DNA of 64,000 bases from NCBI RefSeq assembly GCF_001870205.1, contig NZ_CP017267.1, forward strand, positions 546,501 to 610,500, written 5' to 3'. Under the pieces are notes generated by a model. It was not told the origin of the DNA and made no database searches. It worked only from the letters and a program-made list of their open reading frames with translations. The position numbers and the translations under genes are program-made. Numbering within the stretch: position 1 is the first letter of the stretch; the number at the start of each line of letters is the position of its first letter. Source of the DNA: Vagococcus teuberi (GTDB taxonomy: Bacteria; Bacillota; Bacilli; Lactobacillales; Vagococcaceae). Shown here one piece after another: positions 1 to 9,026 of this stretch.

Positions 1-375
1 TTAGTTATTTTATTAAAAGAACGCGGTATTCCTGTGACTCAAGCGACAGTATCTCGAGATATAAAAGAGTTGAATTTGATTAAACAAGTGGATGAGCATG
101 GAGAATTCAGATATTACCTTCCTAAAAATGACACATCAGAAAAACGTCGCTTGGAAAAAATGATTGAAACATCATTTATAAAAGTCGAAATAATGGATAA
201 TTTGGTGAACTTGCAATTAGAGCCAGGAGTGGGTGTCATTATAGGAAAACTTGTTGAATTTGTGTATGAGGATAGTTTGTTTGCCGTTGTTGCTAATGAT
301 GATAAATTACTGATTATTACACGAACGAATGAACAGGCACGTATGTTAGAAAGAGAAATTTTATCTATGACATAA
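1..375 (+). CDS. argR: Arginine repressor ArgR/AhrC, 5' end missing
   Basis: Partial: the reading frame is open from base 1, so the start and part of the N-terminal winged-helix domain lie outside the window. The visible part begins inside the DNA-binding domain and carries the family's conserved 'TQATVSRDIKEL' recognition-helix region. It then continues into the C-terminal oligomerisation and arginine-binding domain, with a GVGVIIG-type stretch. ArgR hexamers repress arginine biosynthesis and activate catabolism when arginine is bound. It sits directly upstream of recN, the usual Firmicute arrangement, and 15 bases separate its stop from the recN start, so the two are probably cotranscribed. 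The GTG at 34 is an internal valine codon, not a start. Confidence 0.95.
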   Translation, partial: LVILLKERGIPVTQATVSRDIKELNLIKQVDEHGEFRYYLPKNDTSEKRRLEKMIETSFIKVEIMDNLVNLQLEPGVGVIIGKLVEFVYEDSLFAVVANDDKLLIITRTNEQARMLEREILSMT

Positions 376-390
376 GAGGTGAGAAGCGAC

Positions 391-2061
391 ATGATTCAAG
401 AATTAACAGTTCAAGATTTTGCAATTATTTCTAATTTAACGATTCCTTTTAAAGAAGGAATGACAGTGCTGACAGGTGAAACAGGCGCGGGGAAATCGAT
501 TATTATAGATGCGATGGGATTAATCGTTGGTGGTCGTGGTTCAGCTGATTATATAAGAGATGGTGCAGAGAGATGTCGGATTGAAGGGTCATTTTTTGTT
601 TCAGATAATGAAAAAGTTGCTACATTTTTAGAAGATAATGGGATAGAACCAGCAGATGGTCAATTAGTTATTCAGCGTGAAATATATCGCACAGGGAGAA
701 ATAATTGCCGAATTAACGGGCAATTAGTTACCACCAAAACTCTGCGTGAGATTGGTCCTTTTATAGTTGATATCCATGGACAAAACGAGCATCAAGAATT
801 AATGCAAGTTCAAAACCACCTAAGATTACTAGATCAATATGCTCCAAGTGATGTAAAAGAACTGAAAGAGATGTATCAAGAAAAATATCAGAAGTATGAT
901 GAATTAAAACATAAAGTGACACATCTATTGAATAATGAAAAAGAATTTGTTCAACGCATGGACATGCTGACATTTCAATATAAAGAAATCGAAACAGCTC
1001 AACTTGTTGTTGGTGAAGAAGAATCTTTAATAGAAGAAAGACGTCGATTAGTAAACTTTCAAAAAATAATGGATTCATTAAAGAAAGCCTATCAGTATTT
1101 AGACAATGAAGAAATCAATGCTGTGAGCTTAAGTGGCGCAGCAATGACCGAGATGGAACAAATAGAGTCTATTGATACAGAATATGCTGAAACGACGGAG
1201 TTATTGCGTACAGCATACTATTCTTTGCAAGAAGCAACAGGGAGAATCAACACATCTTTAGAACAATTAGAAATGGATGATGAGCGATTAATTGTGATTG
1301 ATAATCGACTCGATATTATTAGGCAATTAAAAAGAAAATATGGCGAGACAGTAGAAGAAGTGCTTGCATATTTTGAAGAAATTACCCAAGAGTTAGAATC
1401 ACAACTAGATACCACAACAGATGTGACTAAATTACAAGAACAGTTAATAGAAATGGAGCAAGAATTACAGGGGATAGCATTAAAACTTAGCGAAAAAAGA
1501 CATCAAGTCGCAAAAGTATTAGAAGAAAATATCATGTCTCAATTGGCTAGTTTGTATATGGAACAAGCGGTTTTCGAAGTAGCATTTATGCAAACTGATT
1601 TAACGATTAATGGAATAGATAAAGCTGAGTTTTATTTATCTACCAATGTTGGTGAGTCATTAAAGCCTTTAACAAAAATTGTTTCTGGCGGGGAATTGTC
1701 ACGAATTATGTTAGCGTTAAAAACCATTTTTTCAACGACACAATCCATTACTAGTATTGTGTTTGATGAGGTTGATACGGGAGTAAGTGGTCGTGTGGCG
1801 CAAGCAATTGCTGAAAAAATTCATCAGATTGGTTCACACTCTCAAGTATTATGTATTACCCATTTACCACAAGTAGCAGCAATAGCAGATACTCAATATT
1901 TTATCAGAAAATTGGTTAAAGATAACCGTACACAAACACAAGTTAGTGAGTTGGCTGATAGTGAGCGAGTAAATGAAATTGCGCGTATGCTTTCAGGATC
2001 AGATGTCACTGAGTTGACGAAAGAACATGCAAAAGAATTGCTTGATTTAGCAAAAAAATAG
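391..2061 (+). CDS. recN: DNA repair protein RecN
   Basis: SMC-like ATPase of double-strand-break repair, 556 residues, normal for the family. The Walker A motif GETGAGKS is at residues 29-36, long coiled-coil arms run through roughly 150-370, the ABC signature VSGGELS is at 431-437, and the Walker B 'VFDEVDTG' has its Asp-Glu at 459-460. An upstream in-frame start exists at 379. I chose ATG 391 because AGAGGTGAG lies at the right distance before it and the protein then begins at the conserved 'IQELTVQDFAII'. It follows argR closely, and a strong hairpin terminator begins at its stop codon. Confidence 0.96.
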   Translation: MIQELTVQDFAIISNLTIPFKEGMTVLTGETGAGKSIIIDAMGLIVGGRGSADYIRDGAERCRIEGSFFVSDNEKVATFLEDNGIEPADGQLVIQREIYRTGRNNCRINGQLVTTKTLREIGPFIVDIHGQNEHQELMQVQNHLRLLDQYAPSDVKELKEMYQEKYQKYDELKHKVTHLLNNEKEFVQRMDMLTFQYKEIETAQLVVGEEESLIEERRRLVNFQKIMDSLKKAYQYLDNEEINAVSLSGAAMTEMEQIESIDTEYAETTELLRTAYYSLQEATGRINTSLEQLEMDDERLIVIDNRLDIIRQLKRKYGETVEEVLAYFEEITQELESQLDTTTDVTKLQEQLIEMEQELQGIALKLSEKRHQVAKVLEENIMSQLASLYMEQAVFEVAFMQTDLTINGIDKAEFYLSTNVGESLKPLTKIVSGGELSRIMLALKTIFSTTQSITSIVFDEVDTGVSGRVAQAIAEKIHQIGSHSQVLCITHLPQVAAIADTQYFIRKLVKDNRTQTQVSELADSERVNEIARMLSGSDVTELTKEHAKELLDLAKK

Positions 2062-2095
2062 CGTTGATCCCATAAGAGGTCAACGCTATTTTTTT
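2060..2095. terminator. Rho-independent terminator after recN
   Basis: Perfect 8-bp stem AGCGTTGA (2060-2067) / TCAACGCT (2080-2087), followed by a run of seven T. It starts at the recN stop codon and reaches the stop codon of the convergent small gene. There is no A-run on the left, so it works mainly on the plus strand. Confidence 0.9.
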
Positions 2096-2213
2096 AGATT
2101 ACACCAATCGCTGCTAATGAAGATAATACAATCCCACCGACAGTTACAATAATCATAATCCAAACGACAACTTTCGTGATTTTGCTAAATGTTGATTTTG
2201 GCTTTTTATCCAT
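2094..2213 (-). CDS. DUF4044 family small membrane protein
   Basis: A 39-residue protein. It has a basic N-terminus (MDKKPKSTFSKITK) followed by one hydrophobic helix of about 22 residues (VVVWIMIIVTVGGIVLSSLAAIGV). This size and pattern match the DUF4044 proteins common in lactic acid bacteria, whose function is unknown. A GGAG sequence lies upstream, with a rather long gap to the ATG. It is convergent with recN and its stop overlaps the T-run of the recN terminator. The identification rests on remembered family features. Confidence 0.75.
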   Translation of the reverse strand: MDKKPKSTFSKITKVVVWIMIIVTVGGIVLSSLAAIGVI

Positions 2214-2318
2214 AGTTTAAAATTCACTCCAATTATATAGTCATTACTATGTATTTTACAATGAGGAATATCTAAATAGCAAGAAAATCAATTAAATGTA
2301 AAAATATCCTTAAATAAA

Positions 2319-2347
2319 TTGAAAGAATTGAATGCAATGATTATAAT
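2319..2347 (+). promoter_or_regulatory. Sigma-A promoter of the DUF3397 gene
   Basis: TTGAAA (2319-2324), a 17-base spacer, then consensus TATAAT (2342-2347). It lies 37 bases before the ATG of the DUF3397 gene, with a GAAGGG ribosome site in between. Confidence 0.8.
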
Positions 2348-2383
2348 GAAAGTAATAATAATGTTAATGAAGGGATAAATAGC

Positions 2384-2758
2384 ATGCCTCAATTTACTAT
2401 CGCACTATTTTTCTGGTATTTATTTCCAGTTATAGTGATAATAGCAAGTAATTTACTTGTTAAGAAAACTCATTTGGATAAAAAGTATGGAGTGAAGGCT
2501 CCTGATATTGCGACTCCCTTCTTTTTTCTGGGTATTCACTTTGTCTCAAAAGGAACGCTAGGGAATAGTTTTTTAGCCTATGTTTTTCTAATGATTTTTT
2601 TTATAGGAATGCTTATTGCTATAATGCTTGCTTATCAGTTTCATGAAATAAATTTCAAACGATATTTTAAAGTATTATGGCGAATGACTTTTTTAGTGAC
2701 TTTAATGATTTATATTATTTTAATTCTAGGTAGTATAGTGATATTTTTACAACGATAA
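2384..2758 (+). CDS. DUF3397 family membrane protein
   Basis: A 124-residue, very hydrophobic protein with four predicted transmembrane segments (about 7-25, 45-58, 64-85 and 97-121) and short basic loops. Size, topology and position just upstream of mraZ match the DUF3397 proteins of Lactobacillales. Function is unknown; the position suggests a link to the cell envelope, but that is inference. It has its own promoter and a strong terminator, so it is transcribed separately from the dcw operon. Confidence 0.8.
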   Translation: MPQFTIALFFWYLFPVIVIIASNLLVKKTHLDKKYGVKAPDIATPFFFLGIHFVSKGTLGNSFLAYVFLMIFFIGMLIAIMLAYQFHEINFKRYFKVLWRMTFLVTLMIYIILILGSIVIFLQR

Positions 2759-2810
2759 GAAAACCTCATTCTTTGTGACAGCTTAAAATTCATAGTTAAT
2801 GATGTCAGAT

Positions 2811-2860
2811 AAAAATCATGAAACCATGCTTTAATAAATGGGTTTCATGATTTTTTTTTT
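2811..2860 (+). terminator. Rho-independent terminator after DUF3397 gene
   Basis: Stem ATCATGAAACC (2815-2825) pairs with GGTTTCATGAT (2841-2851). A run of T follows to 2860. It insulates the DUF3397 gene from the mraZ promoter. Confidence 0.9.
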
Positions 2861-2914
2861 GATTTCCTCCATTCTTTAAAATCTATGATAAATTTTAATT
2901 TTTTTTATAAGATT

Positions 2915-2939
2915 GTGGTAGAAAGTGGGGTAATGTGGT
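2915..2939 (+). promoter_or_regulatory. MraZ box (three GTGGN repeats) at the dcw promoter
   Basis: Three direct repeats GTGGT (2915-2919), GTGGG (2925-2929) and GTGGT (2935-2939), exactly 10 bases apart. The first lies 65 bases before mraZ. GTGGN repeats with 5-base spacers are the described binding site of MraZ, the first gene of the operon, so this is very probably its autoregulatory operator. I cannot assign the -35 and -10 hexamers with certainty; the operator seems to overlap the promoter. Confidence 0.8.
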
Positions 2940-2979
2940 AGACTAAATTTATTGAGTGGCAGTGTGAGGTGATCATGTT

Positions 2980-3411
2980 ATGTTTATGGGAGAGTTCCAA
3001 CATAATATTGACTCAAAAGGACGTCTAATCGTACCCTCTAAACTAAGAGATGCTCTTGGTGAACGTTTTATCGTAACCAGAGGAATGGATGGATGTCTAT
3101 TTGGCTATACGTTAGATTCGTGGGCCAACCTCGAAGCGAGTATGAAAGATATGCCACTTACAAAAAAAGATGCTAGGACATTCGTTCGATTCTTTTATTC
3201 CGCAGCTACTGAATGTGAAATAGATAAACAAGGACGTATTAATATACCAGTGAAATTAAGAGAGTTTGCTGGACTAGAAAAAACTTGTATCATTATTGGT
3301 GTATCCGATCGTATCGAAATTTGGAGTGAAGACAGGTGGTTAGCTTTTTCTAAAGAAGCTGAAGAAAATTTCGATGACATTGCGGAAGGACTAATTGATT
3401 TTGGAATATAA
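2980..3411 (+). CDS. mraZ: Transcriptional regulator MraZ
   Basis: A 143-residue protein of full family length. It has two SpoVT/AbrB-like swapped-hairpin repeats, each with the DxxGR motif: '[13 protein letters not shown]' near residue 11 and '[13 protein letters not shown]' near residue 81. MraZ forms a ring-shaped DNA-binding oligomer and represses the dcw operon it heads. The start ATG 2980 gives the conserved MFMGE N-terminus and is preceded by GAGGTGAT. It is the first gene of the operon; rsmH follows after about 20 bases. Confidence 0.97.
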   Translation: MFMGEFQHNIDSKGRLIVPSKLRDALGERFIVTRGMDGCLFGYTLDSWANLEASMKDMPLTKKDARTFVRFFYSAATECEIDKQGRINIPVKLREFAGLEKTCIIIGVSDRIEIWSEDRWLAFSKEAEENFDDIAEGLIDFGI

Positions 3412-3431
3412 GCAAGTAATGGAGAATGAAT

Positions 3432-4397
3432 ATGTCAGAAACATTTAAACATGTCACTGTATTATTAGAAGAAACAGTGGATGGATTAAACATCAAACCA
3501 GATGGTATTTATATAGACTGTACGTTAGGTGGCGCTGGGCATAGCCAGTATCTGCTATCACATTTATCAGATAAAGGTCATTTGTATGCCTTTGATCAAG
3601 ATGAACGTGCTATTGAACATGCAGAACAATTTTTGAATGAAGAAATAAAAAAAGAAAAAGTAACCTTTATAAAAAGTAATTTTCGCTATCTACAAGAGAA
3701 GATGAATGAATTAGGTATCGATAAAGTCGACGGTATTCTATACGACCTAGGCGTATCATCACCTCAACTTGATGAGGCCGAAAGAGGGTTTAGTTATCAT
3801 CAAGATGCACCGCTAGATATGCGAATGGACCAAACCAATCCGTTGACAGCAAAAATTGTTGTGAATGAGTACACCTATGAACAACTTGTTAAGATATTTT
3901 TTCGTTACGGAGAAGAGAAGTTCTCGAAACAAGTGGCTCGTTTAATAGAAAAAAAACGTGCTGACAAACCAATTGAAACAACAGGTGAGTTGGTTGATAT
4001 CATTAAAGAAGCTATTCCAGCACCTGCTAGAAGAAAAGGTGGACATCCAGCTAAACGCATTTTTCAAGCAATTCGTATTGAAGTTAATAGTGAACTAGAT
4101 GTTATTGGAGAAACACTTGAACAAGCTATTGATTTATTAAAACCGAATGGACGAATTAGTGTTATTACTTTCCATTCGCTAGAAGATAAAATTGTAAAAA
4201 ATATTTTTAAAGAATATAGTACACCACAAGATTTGCCACCAGGATTACCAATTGTACCAGTTGAGTATCAACCTGATATTAAACTTGTGAACAGAAAACC
4301 AATTGTGGCTTCTAAGGAAGAATTAGAAGTTAACAATCGCTCTCGTAGTGCAAAACTACGTATTATCGAAAAAATAACTCCTGAAAGGGTGGTTTAA
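3432..4397 (+). CDS. rsmH: 16S rRNA (cytosine-1402 N4) methyltransferase RsmH
   Basis: A 321-residue S-adenosylmethionine-dependent enzyme that methylates C1402 of 16S rRNA. The SAM-binding motif [11 protein letters not shown] is at residues 28-38. Further conserved blocks are '[15 protein letters not shown]', 'PLDMRMD', 'FHSLED' and the C-terminal '[10 protein letters not shown]'. An upstream ATG at 3426 is only two bases from the GGAG, so I prefer ATG 3432, which has normal spacing. It is the second gene of the dcw operon. Confidence 0.96.
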   Translation: MSETFKHVTVLLEETVDGLNIKPDGIYIDCTLGGAGHSQYLLSHLSDKGHLYAFDQDERAIEHAEQFLNEEIKKEKVTFIKSNFRYLQEKMNELGIDKVDGILYDLGVSSPQLDEAERGFSYHQDAPLDMRMDQTNPLTAKIVVNEYTYEQLVKIFFRYGEEKFSKQVARLIEKKRADKPIETTGELVDIIKEAIPAPARRKGGHPAKRIFQAIRIEVNSELDVIGETLEQAIDLLKPNGRISVITFHSLEDKIVKNIFKEYSTPQDLPPGLPIVPVEYQPDIKLVNRKPIVASKEELEVNNRSRSAKLRIIEKITPERVV

Positions 4398-4398
4398 C

Positions 4399-4788
4399 AT
4401 GTCTTTGCCAGAAAAGCATAGCCAATTTACATATGACGAATCTCCAGTTAACTCACCTAGTAAGGAGAAAGGCAAATTAGAAGAAGTAAAACTTCCAATG
4501 ATGCCTCCTAGTAAATTAAAAAAAGTAACGAAATTAGAGAAATTTGTATTTGTGGCTTTTGTTGGAACGTTTTTATGTTTAGCAGTGGCAACTATTCGGA
4601 TGACAACCTATATTAATCGTGAAGAAGAGGCAATCTCGTCTATTCAAGCTGAAAAACAACAAATGCAGCAGGATATTGAAACGCTCGATCAGGAAAAAAA
4701 TGAGCTACAACGGACTGAACGTTTGAAAAAAGTTGCAGAAAGTGCAGGAATGCAAATGCATGATGAGAATATAAGGAAAATCAAATGA
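4399..4788 (+). CDS. ftsL: Cell division protein FtsL
   Basis: A 129-residue bitopic membrane protein of the divisome. It has a charged cytoplasmic N-terminus of about 45 residues, one transmembrane helix (about 48-72), then an extracellular coiled coil rich in Glu, Gln and Lys that pairs with DivIB and DivIC. Sequence conservation is low, as usual for FtsL; the call rests on topology, length and position between rsmH and the division transpeptidase. Its stop overlaps the start of the next gene, suggesting translational coupling. Confidence 0.9.
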   Translation: MSLPEKHSQFTYDESPVNSPSKEKGKLEEVKLPMMPPSKLKKVTKLEKFVFVAFVGTFLCLAVATIRMTTYINREEEAISSIQAEKQQMQQDIETLDQEKNELQRTERLKKVAESAGMQMHDENIRKIK

Positions 4789-6680
4789 TGAAAAAAATTA
4801 AAGAGTTCTTTATTAAATTAAATAAAAAAATACAAGAAAAGAGTTTAACACCAGCAGGCAATAGAAAAAAAGTAGGGGTTATCCTGTTTTATACCTCTAT
4901 TGCTGTTTTTGCGATTATCTCTTTACGCTTTGTTTACATCATAACAGTTGGTAAAGTGGGATCACAAAGTCTTGATTCTGAAAGGCAAAAAATATATCAA
5001 GGAAGTAGCGTTATCAAAGCAAAACGTGGAACGATTTTTGATCGTAATGGGTTGCCACTTGCTGAAGATGCTACTTCTTATTCGTTATATGCCGAATTAG
5101 ATAAAAATTATAAAGGAATTAATAATGTTGAGTTGTTTGTTCATGACAAGGATCATGATAAGATTGCTGAAATACTTAATAAATACACAGGTATTGACAA
5201 AGAGTTGGTGTTAGACCAACTAAAACCTAAAAAAAATAAAAACGGAAAACTAATTACAAATGTGGAATTTGGATCCAAGGGAAAAAATTTAAGTTTGGAA
5301 ACTAAAAATAGTATTAAAGAAGCACTTGAAAAAGAGAAAATAACCGGTATTTATTTTAAAGAACATCCAGATAGACTATATCCTAATGGGAAATTTGCTT
5401 CTTATTTTATTGGATATGCTCAACCAGAAGATAATAATAAGGAAGATAGCAAATTAAGTGGTAAGAATGGCTTAGGTATTGAACATGCCTATGACAGTGT
5501 GTTAAAAGGTGAAGATGGCTTTAAATATTACCAAAAAGATAGTAAGGGAAATGAGCTTCCAGGGACAGAAGTGATAGATAAAAAAGCGAAAGATGGACAG
5601 GATATTTATACTACACTTGATACAAATCTTCAGACTCGGTTAGAAGATGTGATGGACAGTGTGAATGAAAAAGCAAAACCAGAAGATATGACAGCTATTT
5701 TAATGGATGCAAAAACGGGTGATATTCTAGCAGCATCACAACGCCCAACTTTTGACCCACAAACAAAAGAAGGTTTATATAAAGAAAAAGGAAAACCAGA
5801 TCCAGTTTGGGAGAACTTATTAGTGCAACGTCCATTTGAACCAGGGTCAACAATGAAAGTTTTCACAGTGGCAGCAGCAATTGATTCAGGTAAATTTCCA
5901 TATAATGAAACATTTACATCAGGAAAGACACAGTTGTATGATGCAACCATTAGTGATTGGATCCCATCAGGAAAAGGTATATTGACATATAGACAGGCTT
6001 TATCTTGGTCAAGTAATGTCGGAATGGTTAATCTAGAACAAAAAATGGGATCAATTTGGCCTGAATATTTAGAACGTTTTGGATTTGGTCATTCAACAAA
6101 TTCAGGATTACCTCTTGAAGCAGCAGGTAGTATTAGTGATAAAAACCCAGTTGACATGGCAATGACATCCTTTGGTCAAGCGATATCAGTTACTAATATG
6201 CAAATGATGCAAGCTTATACTGCTATAACAAATGAAGGAAAAATGTTAAAACCGCGTTACATTAAAAAAATTGTTGATAAAGATGGGAAAGAAAAAGAGG
6301 TTAAGACAGAGGTAGTTGGTGAACCAATAAAAGCTGCTACAGCTAAGACAGTTCTTGAATACATGCAAGATACTGTTAATGATGAAATATATGGAACAGG
6401 TTATGGCATTTACAATATTGATGGAGTAAATGTTTCTGCTAAAACTGGGACAGCCCAAATTTTTGAAAATGGACAACTGTTAACTGGAGCAAATGACTAT
6501 ATTTACTCTGTGGTTCAGATAGCACCTACAGAAAATCCAGAATACATTATGTACGTCACAATGAAAAAACCAGTCGTTACCGGTGAATACGGATCTCCAG
6601 AACAGATGATTGCTGAAGTTTCAAATGGTATGTTAAAACATGCATTTAAAGTAGACACCACAACAGATAAAGGAGAATAG
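4785..6680 (+). CDS. Division-specific class B penicillin-binding protein (PBP2X/FtsI type)
   Basis: Septal peptidoglycan transpeptidase, 631 residues. It has one N-terminal transmembrane helix (about 29-52), a dimerisation domain starting at 'KAKRGTIFDRNG', and a transpeptidase domain with SxxK (S355-TMK), SxN (S409-S-N411) and KTGT (553-556). Homologues at this locus in related bacteria often carry C-terminal PASTA repeats. None is present here: the protein ends about 75 residues after KTGT and mraY starts two bases later. The start overlaps ftsL; ATG 4785 and ATG 4788 are both possible. Names used for it elsewhere include pbpB, pbpX and pbpC. Confidence 0.94.
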   Translation: MMKKIKEFFIKLNKKIQEKSLTPAGNRKKVGVILFYTSIAVFAIISLRFVYIITVGKVGSQSLDSERQKIYQGSSVIKAKRGTIFDRNGLPLAEDATSYSLYAELDKNYKGINNVELFVHDKDHDKIAEILNKYTGIDKELVLDQLKPKKNKNGKLITNVEFGSKGKNLSLETKNSIKEALEKEKITGIYFKEHPDRLYPNGKFASYFIGYAQPEDNNKEDSKLSGKNGLGIEHAYDSVLKGEDGFKYYQKDSKGNELPGTEVIDKKAKDGQDIYTTLDTNLQTRLEDVMDSVNEKAKPEDMTAILMDAKTGDILAASQRPTFDPQTKEGLYKEKGKPDPVWENLLVQRPFEPGSTMKVFTVAAAIDSGKFPYNETFTSGKTQLYDATISDWIPSGKGILTYRQALSWSSNVGMVNLEQKMGSIWPEYLERFGFGHSTNSGLPLEAAGSISDKNPVDMAMTSFGQAISVTNMQMMQAYTAITNEGKMLKPRYIKKIVDKDGKEKEVKTEVVGEPIKAATAKTVLEYMQDTVNDEIYGTGYGIYNIDGVNVSAKTGTAQIFENGQLLTGANDYIYSVVQIAPTENPEYIMYVTMKKPVVTGEYGSPEQMIAEVSNGMLKHAFKVDTTTDKGE

Positions 6681-6681
6681 C

Positions 6682-7650
6682 ATGATTGGAGTAGAATTAT
6701 TAATACCATTATCACTAGGGATTGCTTTTGTATTTATGGTAATGCCACTATTTATAGGATATTTTAAAATGAAAAAAATGGGGCAAGCCATTCGAGAAGA
6801 AGGACCTGAAGGCCACCTAGCAAAATCTGGGACACCAACAATGGGAGGGGTTGTTTTTCTAACAAGTATCTTGTTAACCTCTCTTATTGTAGGAGCTTGG
6901 CAAAAAGAAATGTCATTTTCTTTTTGGAGTAGTTTATTTATTATGTTTTTGTATGGATTATTAGGATTTCTGGATGATTTCATTAAAGTGTTTAAGAAAA
7001 GAAATCTAGGTCTTAATTCAAAACAAAAATTAATTGGTCAAATTGTGGGAGGAATCATCTTGTATACTGTTATGAAATCAAATGGTATGACAGATGAATT
7101 ATACATACCAGTCATTGGAACAATTAATTTAGGTGTTTTATACGGTGTTTTTGCAATAATTTGGCTTGTTGGTTTTTCAAATGCCGTTAACCTGACTGAT
7201 GGCATTGACGGTCTTGTGTCTGGATTAGGGATGATTTCATTTGGAACATATGCCATTATTGCTTATAAACAAGAACAATATGCTATTCAATTGATTTGTT
7301 TAGCAACAGTAGGAGCTTTATTTGGCTTTCTATTATTTAATAAAAAACCAGCTAAGATTTTTATGGGAGATGTTGGATCTCTTGCTCTTGGAGGAATGTT
7401 AGCTACTATTTCTATTTTACTTCATCAGGAATGGACATTATTATTAATAGGTTTAGTTTATGTTGTTGAAACGATTAGTGTCATCTTGCAAGTTGCATCA
7501 TTTAAACTTACAGGCAAACGCATATTTAAAATGTCTCCTATTCACCATCACTTCGAATTAAGTGGTTGGTCAGAATGGAAAATAGATATTGTTTTTTGGA
7601 CAGTAGGATTAGTTATGTCGCTTGTGACATTGGGTATTTTATATTATTAA
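6682..7650 (+). CDS. mraY: Phospho-N-acetylmuramoyl-pentapeptide transferase MraY
   Basis: Integral membrane enzyme that transfers phospho-MurNAc-pentapeptide to undecaprenyl phosphate, making lipid I. It has 322 residues and about ten transmembrane helices. Family motifs are visible: 'GTPTMGG', 'GFLDDFIK' with the Asp pair, 'NAVNLTDGIDGL', 'MGDVGSLALGG' and 'SPIHHHFELSGW'. It begins two bases after the PBP stop, with GGAG inside the PBP end, and is followed by murD after 12 bases. Confidence 0.98.
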   Translation: MIGVELLIPLSLGIAFVFMVMPLFIGYFKMKKMGQAIREEGPEGHLAKSGTPTMGGVVFLTSILLTSLIVGAWQKEMSFSFWSSLFIMFLYGLLGFLDDFIKVFKKRNLGLNSKQKLIGQIVGGIILYTVMKSNGMTDELYIPVIGTINLGVLYGVFAIIWLVGFSNAVNLTDGIDGLVSGLGMISFGTYAIIAYKQEQYAIQLICLATVGALFGFLLFNKKPAKIFMGDVGSLALGGMLATISILLHQEWTLLLIGLVYVVETISVILQVASFKLTGKRIFKMSPIHHHFELSGWSEWKIDIVFWTVGLVMSLVTLGILYY

Positions 7651-7662
7651 GGAGAATTAAGG

Positions 7663-9024
7663 ATGAAACAGTCAAAACGTTATACAAATGAAAAGATTTT
7701 AGTGTTAGGTCTAGCAAGAAGTGGTGTAGCAGCAGCTAAATTACTTTACGAATTAGGGGCGTTTGTTACAGTTAATGACGCTAAAAAATTATCAGAAAAT
7801 AAAGAAGCACAAGAATTATTAGAAGCCGGTATAACAGTGATTACTGACGGTCATCCTTTAGACCTTCTTGATGAAGGCTTTTCTTTAATCGTCAAAAACC
7901 CTGGGATTCCATATACGAATCCTATTCTCGAAAAAGCAATAAAAAAAGGCATTCCAATTATCACCGAAGTTGAGTTGGCTTACCAAGTATCGGAAGCACC
8001 GTTTATTGGCATAACAGGAACAAATGGTAAAACAACCACCACAACTATGATTAAACAAATCATAGACTCTTATCAACCAAATACTGCGTTACTTGCAGGT
8101 AATATCGGTTTTCCAGCAAGTGACGTCGTGGTTGAAGCAACAAAAGACAATGTATTGGTAACCGAATTATCCAGTTTTCAATTAATGGGAATAGACGAGT
8201 TTAAACCACATATTGCAGTCATTACTAATATATATGAAGCACATATTGACTATCATGGAACGCGTGAAGAATACGTGAAAGCTAAATGGCGTATACAAAA
8301 AAATATGACTAAGGAAGACACATTGATTCTTAACGCTGATTTGCCTGAATTGGTAGAATTATCAAAAAGCTCTCAAGCAGCAATTACGTGGTTTTCAACC
8401 AATGAAAAAGTAACAGGTGCTTATTTAGAAGATGGCTGGTTAACTTATAATGATGAAAAAATAATGAAGTCCGGTGATTTAGGAGTTCCAGGGTCTCATA
8501 ATGTTGAAAATGCTCTGGCAGCAATTTGTGTGGCAAAAAATTATGGAGTAGATAATGAGTCAATAAAAACTAGTTTATCATTGTTCTCTGGTGTGCCACA
8601 TCGAACAGAATATATCGGCACATTTAATGGTGTCAAAGTTTATAATGATTCAAAAGCGACAAATATTTTAGCAGCTAAAAAAGCAATTAGTGGATTTAAT
8701 AACGAACAATTAGTGCTAATTGCTGGAGGACTAGATAGAGGAAACTCATTTGATGAATTTATTCCAACAATTGAAAACATGAAAGCTATTGTTTTATTAG
8801 GTGAAACAAAAGAGAAATTACAAAAAGCAGCAAAACAAGCATTAGTTAAAGAAATTGTATGTGTGGAAACAATGACAGAAGCAGTTGCAGAAGCAGTTAA
8901 AATCGCTAGTACTGATGACACGATTTTACTCTCCCCAGCATGTGCTAGTTGGGATATGTATCCGAACTTCGAAACTCGAGGAACAGAATTTGTAGATGAA
9001 ATAACTAAGCAAGTAGGGAAATGA
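7663..9024 (+). CDS. murD: UDP-N-acetylmuramoylalanine--D-glutamate ligase MurD
   Basis: Cytoplasmic ATP-dependent ligase that adds D-glutamate to UDP-MurNAc-L-Ala. It has 453 residues, normal length. The N-terminal Rossmann-like domain starts '[18 protein letters not shown]'. The ATP-binding loop '[12 protein letters not shown]' lies near residue 117, the central-domain blocks 'TELSSFQL' and 'HNVENALAA' follow, and the C-terminal domain includes 'LIAGGLDRG' and '[11 protein letters not shown]'. GGAG precedes the ATG. Confidence 0.98.
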   Translation: MKQSKRYTNEKILVLGLARSGVAAAKLLYELGAFVTVNDAKKLSENKEAQELLEAGITVITDGHPLDLLDEGFSLIVKNPGIPYTNPILEKAIKKGIPIITEVELAYQVSEAPFIGITGTNGKTTTTTMIKQIIDSYQPNTALLAGNIGFPASDVVVEATKDNVLVTELSSFQLMGIDEFKPHIAVITNIYEAHIDYHGTREEYVKAKWRIQKNMTKEDTLILNADLPELVELSKSSQAAITWFSTNEKVTGAYLEDGWLTYNDEKIMKSGDLGVPGSHNVENALAAICVAKNYGVDNESIKTSLSLFSGVPHRTEYIGTFNGVKVYNDSKATNILAAKKAISGFNNEQLVLIAGGLDRGNSFDEFIPTIENMKAIVLLGETKEKLQKAAKQALVKEIVCVETMTEAVAEAVKIASTDDTILLSPACASWDMYPNFETRGTEFVDEITKQVGK

Positions 9025-9026
9025 TT

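Noticed and set aside
6680-6682. A frameshift that would have cut PASTA domains from the division PBP
   Set aside because: mraY starts two bases after the stop and occupies the downstream sequence fully; there is no remnant PASTA-like sequence in any frame.
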